Part shown: piece by piece, positions 17,892 through 28,156 of the stretch
Layout: every line of letters starts with the position of its first letter
How positions within the stretch are numbered: the first letter of the stretch is position 1
Source: Pseudoalteromonas espejiana DSM 9414
Lineage (GTDB): Bacteria > Pseudomonadota > Gammaproteobacteria > Enterobacterales > Alteromonadaceae
Assembly (NCBI RefSeq): GCF_002221525.1
Contig: NZ_CP011028.1
Coordinates: forward strand, 1,747,001 to 1,811,000
DNA: 64,000 nucleotides
Direction: 5' to 3'
The notes under the pieces: model-generated
Told to the model about the DNA's origin: nothing
Database searches by the model: none
What the model saw: only the letters and a program-made list of their open reading frames with translations
Translations under genes and position numbers: made by a program

Positions 17892-17938
17892 CCACAATAT
17901 CTGGTGTTGTTCAATTTAGAGATCACAAGATAGTGTGG
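17892..17938. promoter_or_regulatory. Proximal NrdR box pair
   Basis: Box a (17892-17907, CCACAATATCTGGTGT) matches 13/16 of ACACWATATATWGTGT and box b (17923-17938, TCACAAGATAGTGTGG) matches 12/16. Their starts are 31 bp apart, the spacing known for NrdR tetramer binding on one DNA face. Box b overlaps the -10 element. Confidence 0.65.
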
Positions 17939-17955
17939 TCTGAGTTGTTTTGCAA
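17927..17955 (-). promoter_or_regulatory. nrdA promoter
   Basis: Minus-strand TTGCAA (17950-17955) and TATCTT (17927-17932) are separated by 17 bases. The -10 lies inside an NrdR-like box and a DnaA box lies 20 bases upstream of the -35. Confidence 0.6.
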
Positions 17956-17975
17956 GGGACATAATTGCCCCTATT

Positions 17976-17984
17976 TGTGGATAA
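17976..17984 (-). promoter_or_regulatory. DnaA box upstream of the nrdA promoter
   Basis: The minus strand reads TTATCCACA, a perfect strong DnaA box. A second, weaker TTATCCCAA lies at 17987-17995. E. coli nrdAB also carries DnaA boxes just upstream of its promoter, linking nucleotide supply to replication initiation. Confidence 0.7.
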
Positions 17985-18144
17985 CTTTGGGATAACGCAA
18001 TTGTGTTAGTAGACACTCACCCTCGAACAATCATTTAAGTTGAAATATGTAAAAATCAACTAATGATCAGCTAAATTTACGCAATTTGAAAATAAATTTC
18101 GACTGCTTTTTTTATCATCAAGCTTTGCGTAAAAACTAACACAA

Positions 18145-18191
18145 TCACAATATATAGTGTTTATTAATTAACATAGCACTATATATGGTTA
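18145..18191. promoter_or_regulatory. Distal NrdR box pair
   Basis: Box c (18145-18160, TCACAATATATAGTGT) matches 15/16 of the NrdR consensus and box d (18176-18191, GCACTATATATGGTTA) matches 12/16. Starts are again exactly 31 bp apart. Box d overlaps the 3' end of the HAD phosphatase gene, about 400 bases upstream of nrdA. Confidence 0.7.
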
Positions 18192-18859
18192 AAACCGTCA
18201 ATTGGACTTTGCCAGTTAAAACTTGCATCCCAACCAAGCGCATCGTCAAGGCTCGGTATATAGCCCCAAAGTGCAGTAGCGGTTTGCATACCCGCCGCTT
18301 TCCCTGCTTCTATATCTCGTTGTGCATCACCTATGTATAAACAACGACTAGGCGCAACATCCATTAGTTTTGCGCAGTGTAATAAGGGCATGGGGGAGGG
18401 CTTTGCTTCTGTTAGCGTATCACCACTTATAATAACACTGGCATTTTTTAACGCAGGGATCGCTGCCACTAAAGGATCGGTTAAAAAGCCGGGTTTGTTG
18501 GTCATTATTCCCCATTTTATATTTTGGTTTTCAAGCGCAATTAATAAAGGCTCTACACCATCAAAACAGCGTGTGTGTTTTGCTATATTTTGGCTGTAAT
18601 AATCAACTAGCTGTTTAATTCGCTCTGTTTGCGGTTGAGTGGCCCATTGTTCTTTAAAGCCCAGTTCAAGTAATGCGCCGGCACCATTAGATGCTGCTTT
18701 ACGGTATTCATCAGGACTAACGCGGGCAATGCCTTGGCTTTTAAGTACAGCATTAAGTGCTGCACCTAAATCGTCAGCGGTATCAAGCAAGGTGCCGTCT
18801 AAATCAAATAAAAAAGCGTCGTACTCAAAAGGTGTTAAGGGTGAGTTTAAATGGTCCAT
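18179..18859 (-). CDS. HAD phosphatase, phosphoglycolate or MurNAc-6-phosphate phosphatase type
   Basis: A 226-residue haloacid dehalogenase-fold phosphatase. The nucleophile Asp is D19 in F-D-L-D-G-T-L-L-D-T with D21 as acid/base. I-S-G-D-T and K-P-S-P-M-P-L-L supply the Thr/Lys motifs, and Y-I-G-D-A-Q-R-D the metal-binding end. It would often be labelled Gph. However, its start overlaps the ubiG stop by one base (TAATG), and in Pseudomonas the gene beside ubiG is mupP, which dephosphorylates N-acetylmuramic acid 6-phosphate in cell-wall recycling. On context MupP is at least as likely as Gph. Sequence alone does not decide. Confidence 0.85.
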   Translation of the reverse strand: MDHLNSPLTPFEYDAFLFDLDGTLLDTADDLGAALNAVLKSQGIARVSPDEYRKAASNGAGALLELGFKEQWATQPQTERIKQLVDYYSQNIAKHTRCFDGVEPLLIALENQNIKWGIMTNKPGFLTDPLVAAIPALKNASVIISGDTLTEAKPSPMPLLHCAKLMDVAPSRCLYIGDAQRDIEAGKAAGMQTATALWGYIPSLDDALGWDASFNWQSPIDGFNHI

Positions 18860-19569
18860 TACGCTAGCTTCTGAAAATGTAGAATGTAATTAACACTTAC
18901 ATCGGTATTAAGCGCATATTGCTTTGAAAGCGGGTTATAAGAAAGGCCTGCACTTGCGCGTACTTTTAATCCTGCTTGTTCAGCCCAAGCAATTAATTGC
19001 GCAGGTTTTATAAACTTTTTATGGTCATGAGTGCCCTCGGGAACCATTTTTAACAGTTTTTCTGCGCCAACAATGGCGTATAAGTACGCTTTAGGGGTTT
19101 TATTAAGTGTTGAAAAAAACACATCAGCCCCGGGTTTTGCAAGCTCAGCTACCGCATGAATAATAGAGGCAGGGTCGGGCACGTGCTCTAACATTTCCAT
19201 GCAAGTAATTACATCAAAGCGTGCTGGGTGCTGCGTTGCAAACTCTTCTGCGGGTACTTTTATATAATCTACATTCACGCCGGTCTCAAGGCTATGCAAT
19301 TTGGCTACAGTTAATGGCTCTTGGCCCATATCTATACCTGTAACACGTGCACCCATACGCGCCATGCTTTCGCTGAGTATACCGCCACCACAGCCTACAT
19401 CGAGGGTTTCTTTGTCAAAAAGCCCTTGTGTTTTGTTGGCCACAAAGTCCAATCGTAACGGGTTAATTTCGTGAAGAGGTTTAAATTCTCCATCTTGATC
19501 CCACCAACGCTCTGCGATGGCTTCAAATTTTGCTATTTCTGCGTTATCTACATTTTGATGTTCGGTCAT
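18859..19569 (-). CDS. ubiG: Ubiquinone biosynthesis O-methyltransferase
   Basis: Performs both O-methylation steps of ubiquinone synthesis using S-adenosylmethionine. 236 residues. The SAM site is [12 protein letters not shown], and the family-specific [10 protein letters not shown] stands near the N terminus. ATG at 19569 is chosen over an upstream in-frame ATG at 19626 because GAGGAAG lies just before it and the N terminus then matches the family. It is divergent from gyrA and upstream of nrdAB, the same arrangement as in E. coli, and translationally coupled to the HAD phosphatase. Confidence 0.95.
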   Translation of the reverse strand: MTEHQNVDNAEIAKFEAIAERWWDQDGEFKPLHEINPLRLDFVANKTQGLFDKETLDVGCGGGILSESMARMGARVTGIDMGQEPLTVAKLHSLETGVNVDYIKVPAEEFATQHPARFDVITCMEMLEHVPDPASIIHAVAELAKPGADVFFSTLNKTPKAYLYAIVGAEKLLKMVPEGTHDHKKFIKPAQLIAWAEQAGLKVRASAGLSYNPLSKQYALNTDVSVNYILHFQKLA

Positions 19570-19653
19570 AAAATACTTCCTCGTCAATCTGAGGCCATTA
19601 TATAGGGCTAAATTGATAAATCGCAAAGTTTTGCGCCTGTAAATCTAAATTAA

Positions 19654-19682
19654 TTGTGATAGCATGGTCGCTTAGAAATAAT
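19654..19682 (+). promoter_or_regulatory. Candidate gyrA promoter
   Basis: TTGTGA (19654-19659) and AATAAT (19677-19682) are separated by 17 bases, 65 bases ahead of the gyrA ATG. The -10 is a 5/6 match and the -35 a 4/6 match. Confidence 0.45.
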
Positions 19683-19747
19683 AACAAATACTCTTGGCGC
19701 CTAATACCGGGTTGCTAAGAGCTGATACTGAAGGAATGTGATATCAA

Positions 19748-22447
19748 ATGACTGATCTCGCCAATGAAATTCTGCCAGTCAATATCGAAGACGAGTTAAA
19801 AAACTCCTACCTTGATTACGCAATGAGCGTAATTGTAGGACGTGCACTACCAGACGTACGTGATGGTTTAAAACCTGTTCACCGCCGCGTTTTGTTTGCA
19901 ATGAACGAGCTTAGTAATGACTGGAATAAACCTTACAAAAAATCGGCCCGTGTGGTCGGTGACGTAATCGGTAAATACCACCCACACGGCGACAGTGCAG
20001 TTTATGACACAATAGTTCGTATGGCTCAGCCATTCTCACTACGTTATATGCTTGTAGATGGCCAAGGTAACTTCGGTTCGGTTGATGGTGATTCAGCAGC
20101 GGCAATGCGTTATACAGAAGTACGTATGGCAAAAATGTCGCATGAGTTATTAGCCGATCTTGAAAAAGAAACGGTTGATTTCGTTCCTAACTACGATGGC
20201 ACAGAGCAAATCCCTGACGTACTACCAACGAAGGTTCCTAATTTATTAGTGAATGGTTCTTCTGGTATTGCGGTAGGTATGGCTACTAATATCCCACCTC
20301 ATAACTTAACTGAAGTGGTTAATGGTTGTTTAGCGCTTATTCAAAACCCTGATTTAACTATTCATGAGTTAATGGATTATATTCCGGGTCCTGATTTCCC
20401 AACAGCAGCAATCATTAATGGTAAAAAAGGCATTGAAGATGCCTATTTAACTGGCCGTGGCAAAGTGTACATGCGTGCACGCGCCGACATCGAAACCGAT
20501 GAAAAAACAGGCCGCGAAACCATAATTGTTCACGAAATCCCTTATCAAGTTAACAAAGCGCGCTTAATTGAAAAAATTGCAGAGCTTGTAAAAGATAAAA
20601 AAATCGAAGGGATCAGTGCACTACGTGATGAATCAGATAAAGACGGTATGCGTATCGTTATCGAGATCAAACGTGGTGACGTAGGCGAAGTAATATTAAA
20701 CAACTTATATTCACAAACCCAGTTACAAACTGTGTTTGGTATGAATATGGTTGCATTAATTAATAACCAACCTAAGTGTTTCAACCTAAAAGAAATGCTT
20801 GAAGAGTTTGTTATTCACCGCCGTGAAGTGGTTACTCGCCGCACTGTATTTGACCTACGTAAAGCCCGTGACCGTGCTCACACCCTTGAAGGTTTAGCGA
20901 TTGCGCTTGCCAACATTGACCCAATTATTGAGCTTATTCGTAAGTCGCCTACACCTGCTGAGGCTAAAGTTGCTTTAACAGCGCGTCCATGGGAGCTAGG
21001 TAACGTAAAAGCGATGCTTGAAAAAGCAGGCGAAGACAACGTAGCGCGTCCTGATTGGCTAGCAAGTGACCTTGGTATTCGCGATGGTCAGTACTATATA
21101 TCTGAGCAACAAGCACAAGCGATTCTTGATTTACGTTTACATAAATTAACTGGCCTTGAGCATGAAAAAATCTTAACAGAGTACCAATCACTGTTAGATT
21201 TAATAGCTGAGCTATTACACATCTTAGGTAGCCCAGAGCGTTTAATGGAAGTTATTCGTGATGAGCTAGTTGAAATTAAAGAGCAATATGGTGATGAGCG
21301 TCGTACAGAAATTAATGCCGCAGCACACGATATTAGTCTTGAAGATTTAATCAACGAAGAAGACGTAGTAGTTACGCTTTCTCACGAAGGTTACGTTAAG
21401 TATCAGGCATTGTCTGACTACGAAGCGCAGCGTCGTGGTGGTAAAGGTAAATCAGCAACGAAGATGAAAGATGAAGATTTCATCGAGCGTCTACTCGTTG
21501 CTAATACCCACGATACCATTTTGTGTTTCTCTACAGCAGGGCGTTTATATTGGCTTAAAGTATACCAGTTACCACTTGCAAGTCGTGCCGCGCGTGGTAA
21601 GCCAATTGTTAACTTACTACCGCTTGAAGATGATGAGCGTATTACTGCTATTTTACCTGTACGCGAGTACGAAGAAGATAAATACATCTTTATGGCTACA
21701 GCATTTGGTACAGTGAAGAAAACACCACTGACTGCTTATAGCCGTCAACGTGCAAGCGGTATTATTGCTGTTAACCTAAATGAAGGCGATAGCCTAATTG
21801 GTGTTGATATTACCGATGGTAGCAACGAAATTATGTTGTTTACTGATGCCGGTAAAGTTGTACGCTTTAAAGAAGCTGAAGAGTCAGCAGTTGTTGATGA
21901 AAACGGCAACCCAGTGCTTGATGAGCAAGGCAACCCTGAGATTCGCTTCAAAGGCGTTCGTCCTATGGGTCGTACTGCTACCGGTGTTCGCGGTATTAAA
22001 ATGGCCGATGATCAACGTGTAGTATCGTTAATCGTACCAAAAACTGACGGGGCTATTTTAACTGTTACTGAAAATGGTTACGGTAAACGTACACAACTTG
22101 AAGATTACCCATCTAAGAGCCGTGCAACACAAGGTGTTGTATCGATTAAGGTGAGTGAGCGTAACGGTGCTGTAGTAGGTGCTGTACAAGTTGACGACAA
22201 CGACGAAATAATGATTATTTCAAACCGTGGTACCTTAGTACGTACTCGCGTTAATGAAGTTTCTACGGTTGGACGTAACACCCAAGGTGTTATTTTGATC
22301 AGAACTATTGACGAAGAGCAAGTAGTTGGTTTACAACGTATCGAAGAGATTGAAGTGACTGATAGTGACTTGATTGATATTGAAGACGTTGAAACGGTTG
22401 ATACAGTGAATGAAGAAGCAACGGATGATAATCCACCTTCTGAATAA
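19748..22447 (+). CDS. gyrA: DNA gyrase subunit A
   Basis: Breakage-reunion subunit of gyrase, which introduces negative supercoils. 899 residues. The N-terminal part aligns without gaps to E. coli: Ser83 and Asp87 in H-G-D-S-A-V-Y-D are the wild-type residues of the quinolone-determining region, and the catalytic tyrosine is Y122 in A-M-R-Y-T-E. The GyrA box Q-R-R-G-G-K-G-K opens the C-terminal DNA-wrapping domain. Relative to E. coli, that domain has an insert of about 25 residues (710-736) containing two D-E-x-G-N-P repeats. The C-terminal tail is acidic. Divergent from ubiG, with its own terminator. Confidence 0.97.
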   Translation: MTDLANEILPVNIEDELKNSYLDYAMSVIVGRALPDVRDGLKPVHRRVLFAMNELSNDWNKPYKKSARVVGDVIGKYHPHGDSAVYDTIVRMAQPFSLRYMLVDGQGNFGSVDGDSAAAMRYTEVRMAKMSHELLADLEKETVDFVPNYDGTEQIPDVLPTKVPNLLVNGSSGIAVGMATNIPPHNLTEVVNGCLALIQNPDLTIHELMDYIPGPDFPTAAIINGKKGIEDAYLTGRGKVYMRARADIETDEKTGRETIIVHEIPYQVNKARLIEKIAELVKDKKIEGISALRDESDKDGMRIVIEIKRGDVGEVILNNLYSQTQLQTVFGMNMVALINNQPKCFNLKEMLEEFVIHRREVVTRRTVFDLRKARDRAHTLEGLAIALANIDPIIELIRKSPTPAEAKVALTARPWELGNVKAMLEKAGEDNVARPDWLASDLGIRDGQYYISEQQAQAILDLRLHKLTGLEHEKILTEYQSLLDLIAELLHILGSPERLMEVIRDELVEIKEQYGDERRTEINAAAHDISLEDLINEEDVVVTLSHEGYVKYQALSDYEAQRRGGKGKSATKMKDEDFIERLLVANTHDTILCFSTAGRLYWLKVYQLPLASRAARGKPIVNLLPLEDDERITAILPVREYEEDKYIFMATAFGTVKKTPLTAYSRQRASGIIAVNLNEGDSLIGVDITDGSNEIMLFTDAGKVVRFKEAEESAVVDENGNPVLDEQGNPEIRFKGVRPMGRTATGVRGIKMADDQRVVSLIVPKTDGAILTVTENGYGKRTQLEDYPSKSRATQGVVSIKVSERNGAVVGAVQVDDNDEIMIISNRGTLVRTRVNEVSTVGRNTQGVILIRTIDEEQVVGLQRIEEIEVTDSDLIDIEDVETVDTVNEEATDDNPPSE

Positions 22448-22456
22448 CTGAGATTG

Positions 22457-22480
22457 AAAAAGCGGCTAAGGCCGCTTTTT
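22457..22480 (+). terminator. Terminator after gyrA
   Basis: Ten-bp stem AAAAAGCGGC / GCCGCTTTTT with a 4-nt loop and further T residues, 9 bases after the gyrA stop. Confidence 0.85.
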
Positions 22481-22557
22481 TTAATCATGTTGAAAAAAAC
22501 TAATAATACTTTTTTGTATTGCAAGAAAGATTAAATTACTGGAATGAGGCAAAGGTA

Positions 22558-23640
22558 ATGAGTAAATATAATTTTTGTGCGGGACCAGCTATGCTTCCGC
22601 AAGCGGTTATGAAAAAAGCACAAAAAGAATTCTTAGATTGGCAAGACTTAGGCGTATCGGTGATGGAGATAAGTCACCGTAGTAAAGATTTTTTAGCACT
22701 TACAGCTAAATGTGAAGCAAGCCTGCGCCGTTTAATGAATATTAGCGACGAGTTTGAAGTGTTATTTATGCACGGTGGTGGCCGCGGTCAATTTAGTGCG
22801 GTGCCTTTAAACTTACACCAAAATGGCAAAAATGCTGTTTATTGTGAAAACGGTGTGTGGTCAAAAAGCGCAACCGACGAAGCTAATAAATTTACTCAAA
22901 CACAATCAATCAATGTAAGAAATGACTCAGAAGGTCAGTTTTCTATAAAGCATGTAACTGATTGGGAATTACCAGCAGATGCCTCATATATTCATTACTG
23001 CCCAAATGAAACCGTAGATGGGCTTGAGATTTTTGATGTGCCTAGCCACCCAAACGCACCAATTATTGCTGATATGTCGTCGACTATTTTGTCGCGTGAA
23101 ATTGACGTAAATAAATTTGATTTAATTTACGCTGGTGCACAAAAAAATATTGGCCCTTCAGGTATTGCTATCGTTATTGTTCGTAAAACATTACTTGAGC
23201 GCGAAGGGTTAGCAAAGCCAGGTATTTTAGATTACGCACTAGAAGCAAAACAAGGCAGTATGTTTAACACGCCACCTACCTTTGCTTGGTATTTAGCGGC
23301 TGAAGTATTTGAATGGCTTGAGCAAAATGGGGGTGTTAAAGCCATGGAAGCGCAAAATATCGCAAAAGCGCAGCTACTTTATGACTTTATTGATGAATCG
23401 CCTTTTTATACAAACAAAGTAGCTAAGCATTGCCGTTCACGAATGAATGTACCGTTTTGGCTGAATGATGAAAGCTTGAATGACAAGTTCGTTACGCAAT
23501 CTAAAGACGCAGGCTTACTAGCACTAGAGGGCCACAGAATAGTAGGGGGCATGCGTGCAAGTATTTACAATGCAATGCCTCTTGAAGGTGTACAAGCCCT
23601 TGTTGATTTTATGGCAGCCTTTGCTAAGGAGAACAGCTAA
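22558..23640 (+). CDS. serC: Phosphoserine aminotransferase
   Basis: PLP enzyme that makes 3-phosphoserine (serine pathway) and also acts in pyridoxal phosphate synthesis. 360 residues, the usual length. The start [10 protein letters not shown] is typical; the PLP lysine lies in [21 protein letters not shown] appears in the cofactor region. ATG at 22558 with GAGG nearby is chosen; an ATG at 22519 would add 13 atypical residues. The stop overlaps the aroA start by one base, the conserved serC-aroA coupling of Gammaproteobacteria. Confidence 0.96.
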   Translation: MSKYNFCAGPAMLPQAVMKKAQKEFLDWQDLGVSVMEISHRSKDFLALTAKCEASLRRLMNISDEFEVLFMHGGGRGQFSAVPLNLHQNGKNAVYCENGVWSKSATDEANKFTQTQSINVRNDSEGQFSIKHVTDWELPADASYIHYCPNETVDGLEIFDVPSHPNAPIIADMSSTILSREIDVNKFDLIYAGAQKNIGPSGIAIVIVRKTLLEREGLAKPGILDYALEAKQGSMFNTPPTFAWYLAAEVFEWLEQNGGVKAMEAQNIAKAQLLYDFIDESPFYTNKVAKHCRSRMNVPFWLNDESLNDKFVTQSKDAGLLALEGHRIVGGMRASIYNAMPLEGVQALVDFMAAFAKENS

Positions 23641-24917
23641 TGGAACAACTTAAATTAGCGCCCATTTCTCGTGTAAATGGTACAGTGACATTACCTGGCT
23701 CAAAAAGCCTATCAAACCGTATTTTACTTTTAGCAGCCCTTGCCAATGGCACAACGGTTGTTGAAAATTTATTAGACAGTGATGATATTCGTCACATGTT
23801 GGGCGCTTTAAAGCTTTTAGGTGTAAATGTAACACTTAATGACGAGCGTACCGTGGCAACAGTGCAAGGCGTAGGCGGTGTTTTTAAAACACCTAGTGAG
23901 CCGTTGTTTTTAGGCAATGCGGGTACTGCATATCGCCCTTTAACAGCGGTTCTAGCAGCTGTTTCAGGCGAGTATGAGCTAGTGGGTGAGCCACGCATGG
24001 AAGAGCGCCCAATAGGGCATTTGGTTGATGCTCTGCAAGCACTTGGCGGTGATATTACCTACACTAAACACAAAGATTATCCACCACTTAAAATTGTCGG
24101 TGGGCAAATTAATGGCGGCGAAGTTGAAATTGACGGCAGTATATCGAGTCAGTTTTTAACCGCATTATTAATGGCCGCCCCATTATTTAGTGGCGATACA
24201 CAAATAACGATTAAAGGCACGTTAGTGTCTAAGCCTTATATTGATATTACGCTTGATGTAATGGCGCGCTTTGGTGTGAGTGTTGAACATAACCATTACA
24301 CAACATTTAAAGTAAAAGGTGGCCAACAGTACCAATCACTTGAGCGTATAATGGTTGAAGGTGATGCATCATCAGCGTCTTATTTTGTGGCCGCTGCGGC
24401 AATTGCCGGTGGTGAAATTGAAATAAAAGGGGTAGGCGCTAAATCAGTTCAAGGTGATATTGGTTTTGCAAAAGTAATGGAACAAGTTGGCGCTAAAATA
24501 CAATGGTATGATGAGCGTTTAGTTGTTAGCAAAGGCGAATTAAATGGCGTAGACATAGACGCTAACGCAATTCCTGATGCGGCAATGACGCTTGCAACTG
24601 TTGCTTTATTTGCCAAAGGCCCAACCGCTATTCGTAATATTTATAACTGGCGCGTTAAAGAAACTGACCGTTTATATGCAATGGCTACAGAGCTTCGTAA
24701 AGTCGGTGCTGAAGTTGTTGAAGGTGATGATTTTATAGAAATTACCCCACCAAGAACATTTAATGATGTTGCTATTGATACCTATGACGATCACCGTATT
24801 GCTATGTGTTTTTCAATGGTAGCGGTAGGTGGAAAGCCTATTACGATTAACGATCCTAAGTGCACATATAAAACTTTTCCAACCTTTTTCAAGGTTTTAG
24901 CATCAGTGAGCGAATAG
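23640..24917 (+). CDS. aroA: 5-enolpyruvylshikimate-3-phosphate synthase
   Basis: Joins shikimate 3-phosphate and phosphoenolpyruvate in aromatic amino acid synthesis. 425 residues. [30 protein letters not shown] and W-R-V-K-E-T-D-R are the standard substrate-binding motifs of the class I enzyme (Y replaces M of E. coli N-A-G-T-A-M). It is coupled to serC through TAATG. An AT-rich inverted repeat follows (24919-24942) but lacks a T-tract, so transcription may continue toward cmk. Confidence 0.96.
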   Translation: MEQLKLAPISRVNGTVTLPGSKSLSNRILLLAALANGTTVVENLLDSDDIRHMLGALKLLGVNVTLNDERTVATVQGVGGVFKTPSEPLFLGNAGTAYRPLTAVLAAVSGEYELVGEPRMEERPIGHLVDALQALGGDITYTKHKDYPPLKIVGGQINGGEVEIDGSISSQFLTALLMAAPLFSGDTQITIKGTLVSKPYIDITLDVMARFGVSVEHNHYTTFKVKGGQQYQSLERIMVEGDASSASYFVAAAAIAGGEIEIKGVGAKSVQGDIGFAKVMEQVGAKIQWYDERLVVSKGELNGVDIDANAIPDAAMTLATVALFAKGPTAIRNIYNWRVKETDRLYAMATELRKVGAEVVEGDDFIEITPPRTFNDVAIDTYDDHRIAMCFSMVAVGGKPITINDPKCTYKTFPTFFKVLASVSE

Positions 24918-25024
24918 GCTTTTTATAAATAATTATAAAAAGTTACACACTAAAGCGGATCTATTTGCAGAAGTGACGTATAATATCGCGGTTTTATTTA
25001 GGTGTGCATTGCAGGAGGTTTTAA

Positions 25025-25735
25025 ATGCAGGCGTTATTAATGCCCGTGATCACCGTTGATGGCCCAAGTGGTTCAGGTAAAGGAACTGTTTGTCGCTTGT
25101 TAGCCGACAAATTGGGATGGGATGTATTGGATAGCGGCGCAATTTACCGTGTATTATCCCTTGCCGCACTTCATCACCAAATAGCATTAGACAATGAAGA
25201 AGCGCTTGTCCCGCTTGCTGCAAATTTAGATGTGCAGTTTTTGGTAGATAGCCAAACTAATGCAGGAAAAGTTATTTTAGAAGGCGAAGACGTAACAACC
25301 ACTATTCGTAATGAAGAAGTGGGGGCAGCTGCCTCAAAAGTGGCTGCTTTACCTCGCGTTCGTGAAGCATTATTACGTCGCCAACGTGCATTTCGCACAG
25401 AAAACGGCTTAATTGCCGATGGCAGAGATATGGGCACTGTGGTATTTCAAGATGCGCCGTTAAAAATATATTTAACCGCTAGTGCAGAAGAACGTGCTCG
25501 TAGGCGCTTTGTTGAGTTGAATGAGCGCGGTCATGATGTTACACTAAGTGGTCTATTACAGGACATTCAAGCCCGTGATGAGCGCGATATGAATCGTGCG
25601 GTTGCGCCGCTTGTTCCTGCTGATGATGCAATTGAAATAGACACTAGTGAGCTTAATGCTCAGCAAGTGTTTGATAAAGTTATAACTTTAGTCGATATTG
25701 CCATCTCAGAAGGTAAGCTTCCTAAACGAAGCTAA
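25025..25735 (+). CDS. cmk: Cytidylate kinase
   Basis: Phosphorylates CMP and dCMP. 236 residues, P-loop G-P-S-G-S-G-K-G-T (13-21), D-S-G-A-I-Y-R at the nucleotide site, D-G-R-D-M-G-T-V-V and R-D-E-R-D-M-N-R-A in the lid/catalytic part. ATG at 25025 has a perfect AGGAGG seven bases upstream, preferred over a second ATG at 25040. An exact TATAAT at 24979-24984 about 40 bases upstream may be its own -10. Followed by rpsA as in most Gammaproteobacteria. Confidence 0.96.
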   Translation: MQALLMPVITVDGPSGSGKGTVCRLLADKLGWDVLDSGAIYRVLSLAALHHQIALDNEEALVPLAANLDVQFLVDSQTNAGKVILEGEDVTTTIRNEEVGAAASKVAALPRVREALLRRQRAFRTENGLIADGRDMGTVVFQDAPLKIYLTASAEERARRRFVELNERGHDVTLSGLLQDIQARDERDMNRAVAPLVPADDAIEIDTSELNAQQVFDKVITLVDIAISEGKLPKRS

Positions 25736-25775
25736 ACACATTTTATGCGCCAGCAGGATGCCAGTGCTATTTTAA

Positions 25776-25796
25776 CAACCCCATGCAGCATGGTTG
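25776..25796 (+). promoter_or_regulatory. Hairpin in the rpsA leader
   Basis: CAAC/GTTG and CATG/CATG pair around a CAG loop with a two-base bulge. It lies 35 bases ahead of the rpsA ATG, where no Shine-Dalgarno sequence is visible. E. coli rpsA is known for a structured leader without a Shine-Dalgarno sequence used for autogenous control; a similar role here is inferred. Confidence 0.4.
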
Positions 25797-25830
25797 CTTA
25801 TTGGTATTAATATATGAGACGTATATTCGT

Positions 25831-27498
25831 ATGTCAGAAAATTTTGCGCAGTTATTTGAAGAAAGCTTAAAGGGTTTTGAAGCAGAGCAAGGCTCTATTG
25901 TTAAAGGTACAGTAATCTCAATCGAGAACAACATTGTACTTGTAGATGCTGGTCTTAAATCAGAAAGTGCTATCCCTGCAGAGCAGTTCAAAAATGCTGC
26001 TGGTGAACTAGAAGTTGCTGTAGGCGACGAAGTAGATGTTGCACTAGATGCAATTGAAGACGGTTTCGGTGAAACTATCCTTTCTCGTGAGAAAGCGAAG
26101 CGTCACGAAGCGTGGATCCGTCTTGAGAAAGCATGTGAAGAGCAAGAGACTGTTACTGGTGTTATCAACGGTAAAGTTAAAGGCGGTTTCACAGTTGAAG
26201 TTGATTCAATCCGTGCTTTCCTACCTGGTTCACTTGTTGATGTTCGTCCAGTACGTGACACAACTCACCTTGAAGGCAAAGAGCTTGAATTTAAAGTAAT
26301 CAAGCTTGACCAAAAACGTAACAACGTTGTTGTTTCACGTCGTGCAGTTATCGAATCAGAAAACTCACAAGAACGTGAAGAGCTTCTTGCTAACCTTGTT
26401 GAAGGCCAAGAAGTTAAAGGTATCGTTAAGAACCTTACTGACTACGGTGCATTCGTTGACCTTGGTGGTGTTGATGGTCTACTACACATTACAGATATGG
26501 CTTGGAAGCGTGTTAAGCACCCTTCAGAGATCGTTAATGTTGGCGACGAAATCGCAGTTAAAGTTCTTAAATTCGACAAAGATAAAACTCGTGTATCTCT
26601 AGGTCTTAAACAGCTTGGCGAAGATCCATGGGCAGCTATCGCTGGTCGTTACCCAGAAGGTTCTAAACTTTCTGGCCGTGTAACTAACCTTACTGATTAC
26701 GGTTGCTTCGTAGAAATCGAAGAAGGCGTTGAAGGTTTAGTACACGTTTCTGAAATGGATTGGACTAACAAGAACATCCACCCTTCTAAAGTTGTAAGCC
26801 TTGGCGACAACGTTGAAGTTATGGTTCTTGAAATCGACGAAGAACGTCGTCGTATTTCTCTTGGTCTTAAGCAATGTATTGCTAATCCTTGGCAGGAATT
26901 TGCTCGTCTACAAAACAAAGGCGACCAAGTTACTGGTAAGATCAAATCAATCACTGACTTCGGTATCTTTATCGGTCTTGACGGTGGTATTGATGGTCTT
27001 GTACACCTTTCAGACATTTCTTGGAACACGCCTGGCGAAGAAGCTGTTCGTGAATTCAAGAAAGGCGACGAAATCACTGCTATCGTATTGCAAGTTGACC
27101 CAGAGCGTGAACGTATCTCTCTAGGTGTTAAGCAAATCGAAGCTGACCCGTTCAATAACTACCTTGATGCAAACAAAAAAGGTGCTATTGTTAAAGGTAA
27201 AGTGACTGAAGTTGATGCGAAAGGCGCAACTGTTGAGCTTATCGAAGGCGTTGAAGGTTACATCCGTGTAGCTGATATCGCTCAAGAGCGCGTTGAAGAT
27301 GCAACTACTGTTGCTTCTGTTGGCGACGAAATCGAAGCTAAATACGTTGGTGTTGATCGTAAGAACCGCACTTTAAGCTTATCTGTTAAAGCTCTTTTCG
27401 AAGCAGAAGAGAAAGAAGTACTAGAGAAGCTTAAGAAAGAAGAGCCAGTGTTTGAAAACGCAATGGCAGCTGCTTTCGCAAATGCACAAAAAGACTAA
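25831..27498 (+). CDS. rpsA: 30S ribosomal protein S1
   Basis: Binds mRNA on the 30S subunit and is needed for initiation on structured messages. 555 residues (E. coli 557) with six S1 repeats; repeats 3-6 show the familiar [16 protein letters not shown] and T-D-F-G-I-F-I-G lines with G-L-L/V-H. ATG at 25831 gives [12 protein letters not shown] as in other S1 proteins; the open frame extends upstream but that part is not protein-like. No Shine-Dalgarno sequence precedes it, as known for rpsA. Codon use is strongly biased (CGT, GGT, CTT), fitting high expression. Confidence 0.97.
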   Translation: MSENFAQLFEESLKGFEAEQGSIVKGTVISIENNIVLVDAGLKSESAIPAEQFKNAAGELEVAVGDEVDVALDAIEDGFGETILSREKAKRHEAWIRLEKACEEQETVTGVINGKVKGGFTVEVDSIRAFLPGSLVDVRPVRDTTHLEGKELEFKVIKLDQKRNNVVVSRRAVIESENSQEREELLANLVEGQEVKGIVKNLTDYGAFVDLGGVDGLLHITDMAWKRVKHPSEIVNVGDEIAVKVLKFDKDKTRVSLGLKQLGEDPWAAIAGRYPEGSKLSGRVTNLTDYGCFVEIEEGVEGLVHVSEMDWTNKNIHPSKVVSLGDNVEVMVLEIDEERRRISLGLKQCIANPWQEFARLQNKGDQVTGKIKSITDFGIFIGLDGGIDGLVHLSDISWNTPGEEAVREFKKGDEITAIVLQVDPERERISLGVKQIEADPFNNYLDANKKGAIVKGKVTEVDAKGATVELIEGVEGYIRVADIAQERVEDATTVASVGDEIEAKYVGVDRKNRTLSLSVKALFEAEEKEVLEKLKKEEPVFENAMAAAFANAQKD

Positions 27499-27518
27499 TT
27501 ATTAATTAGTTTTTAATT

Positions 27519-27540
27519 GGAAGGGCAGTTTTGCCCTTCC
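27519..27540 (+). terminator. Hairpin between rpsA and ihfB
   Basis: Nine-bp perfect stem GGAAGGGCA / TGCCCTTCC with a 4-nt loop. The following sequence is only moderately T-rich, so it may be a partial terminator or mRNA-stabilising hairpin. Confidence 0.55.
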
Positions 27541-27563
27541 ACTATTCTCTTTAAGGAAACGCT

Positions 27564-27851
27564 ATGACTAAGTCAGAACTGATAGAAACACTTGCCGAAC
27601 AGCACGCACACGTACCAGTGAAAGATGTTGAAAATGCAGTAAAAGAAATTCTTGAACAAATGGCCGGCTCATTATCTACTTCAGATCGTATTGAGATCAG
27701 GGGTTTTGGTAGTTTCTCTTTGCATTACCGCGCTCCTCGCACAGGTCGTAATCCTAAGACTGGCGATACAGTAGAGCTTGATGGTAAGCATGTACCTCAT
27801 TTTAAACCAGGCAAAGAGTTACGCGACCGCGTAAATGAGAGCATTGCCTAG
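27564..27851 (+). CDS. ihfB: Integration host factor subunit beta
   Basis: Small DNA-bending protein that pairs with IhfA. 95 residues, with [22 protein letters not shown], the beta-arm signature with the intercalating proline, and [10 protein letters not shown] near the end. The start has AAGGA at good spacing. Located after rpsA as in E. coli. Confidence 0.97.
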   Translation: MTKSELIETLAEQHAHVPVKDVENAVKEILEQMAGSLSTSDRIEIRGFGSFSLHYRAPRTGRNPKTGDTVELDGKHVPHFKPGKELRDRVNESIA

Positions 27852-27872
27852 TTAACTAGTTGGAGTAGTTAC

Positions 27873-28154
27873 TTGTTTAAGGTATTAAAAATTATTCTGG
27901 TTGTACTATGCCTTTTTAGCGCATTTTTATTGGGTTCACAAAACCCACAATTAGTACAAATTAATTACATTATTGCCAGTAATACATTGCCTTTAGCTGT
28001 AATTATAAGTATCTGCTTTATACTCGGTGTTATAATTGGTTGTTTTATTAGCTTTAAATTGTTTTCAAAATTAAAGTGGCAAAATTACCGCTTAAAAAAA
28101 CAATTATCGCCAGAAAAAAATAATAATAAGCTTATTGCTAATAAAGACACCTAA
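27873..28154 (+). CDS. lapA: Lipopolysaccharide assembly protein A (LapA/YciS)
   Basis: A 93-residue inner-membrane protein (DUF1049) with two membrane helices, near residues 4-22 and 40-62, and a basic cytoplasmic tail. G-S-Q-N-P-Q-L-V-Q-I-N-Y between the helices is the family hallmark. It works with LapB to tune LpxC degradation by FtsH and hence LPS synthesis. The start is TTG with GGAG about eight bases upstream. Only two bases separate it from lapB, so they are co-translated. Confidence 0.9.
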   Translation: MFKVLKIILVVLCLFSAFLLGSQNPQLVQINYIIASNTLPLAVIISICFILGVIIGCFISFKLFSKLKWQNYRLKKQLSPEKNNNKLIANKDT

Positions 28155-28156
28155 CC

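Larger units (their letters stand above)
17767..18178. other. nrdA leader and regulatory region
   Basis: A 412-base gap with no credible gene. It contains a minus-strand promoter (17927-17955), two tandem pairs of NrdR-like boxes, each pair spaced 31 bp, and a perfect DnaA box. The stretch between about 18000 and 18140 shows nothing further that I can name. Confidence 0.7.

Noticed and set aside
19991..20008. Quinolone-resistance mutations in gyrA
   Set aside because: Ser83 and Asp87 are the wild-type residues.
24919..24942. Perfect AT-rich inverted repeat after aroA
   Set aside because: There is no GC in the stem core and no T-tract after it, so it is not called a terminator.
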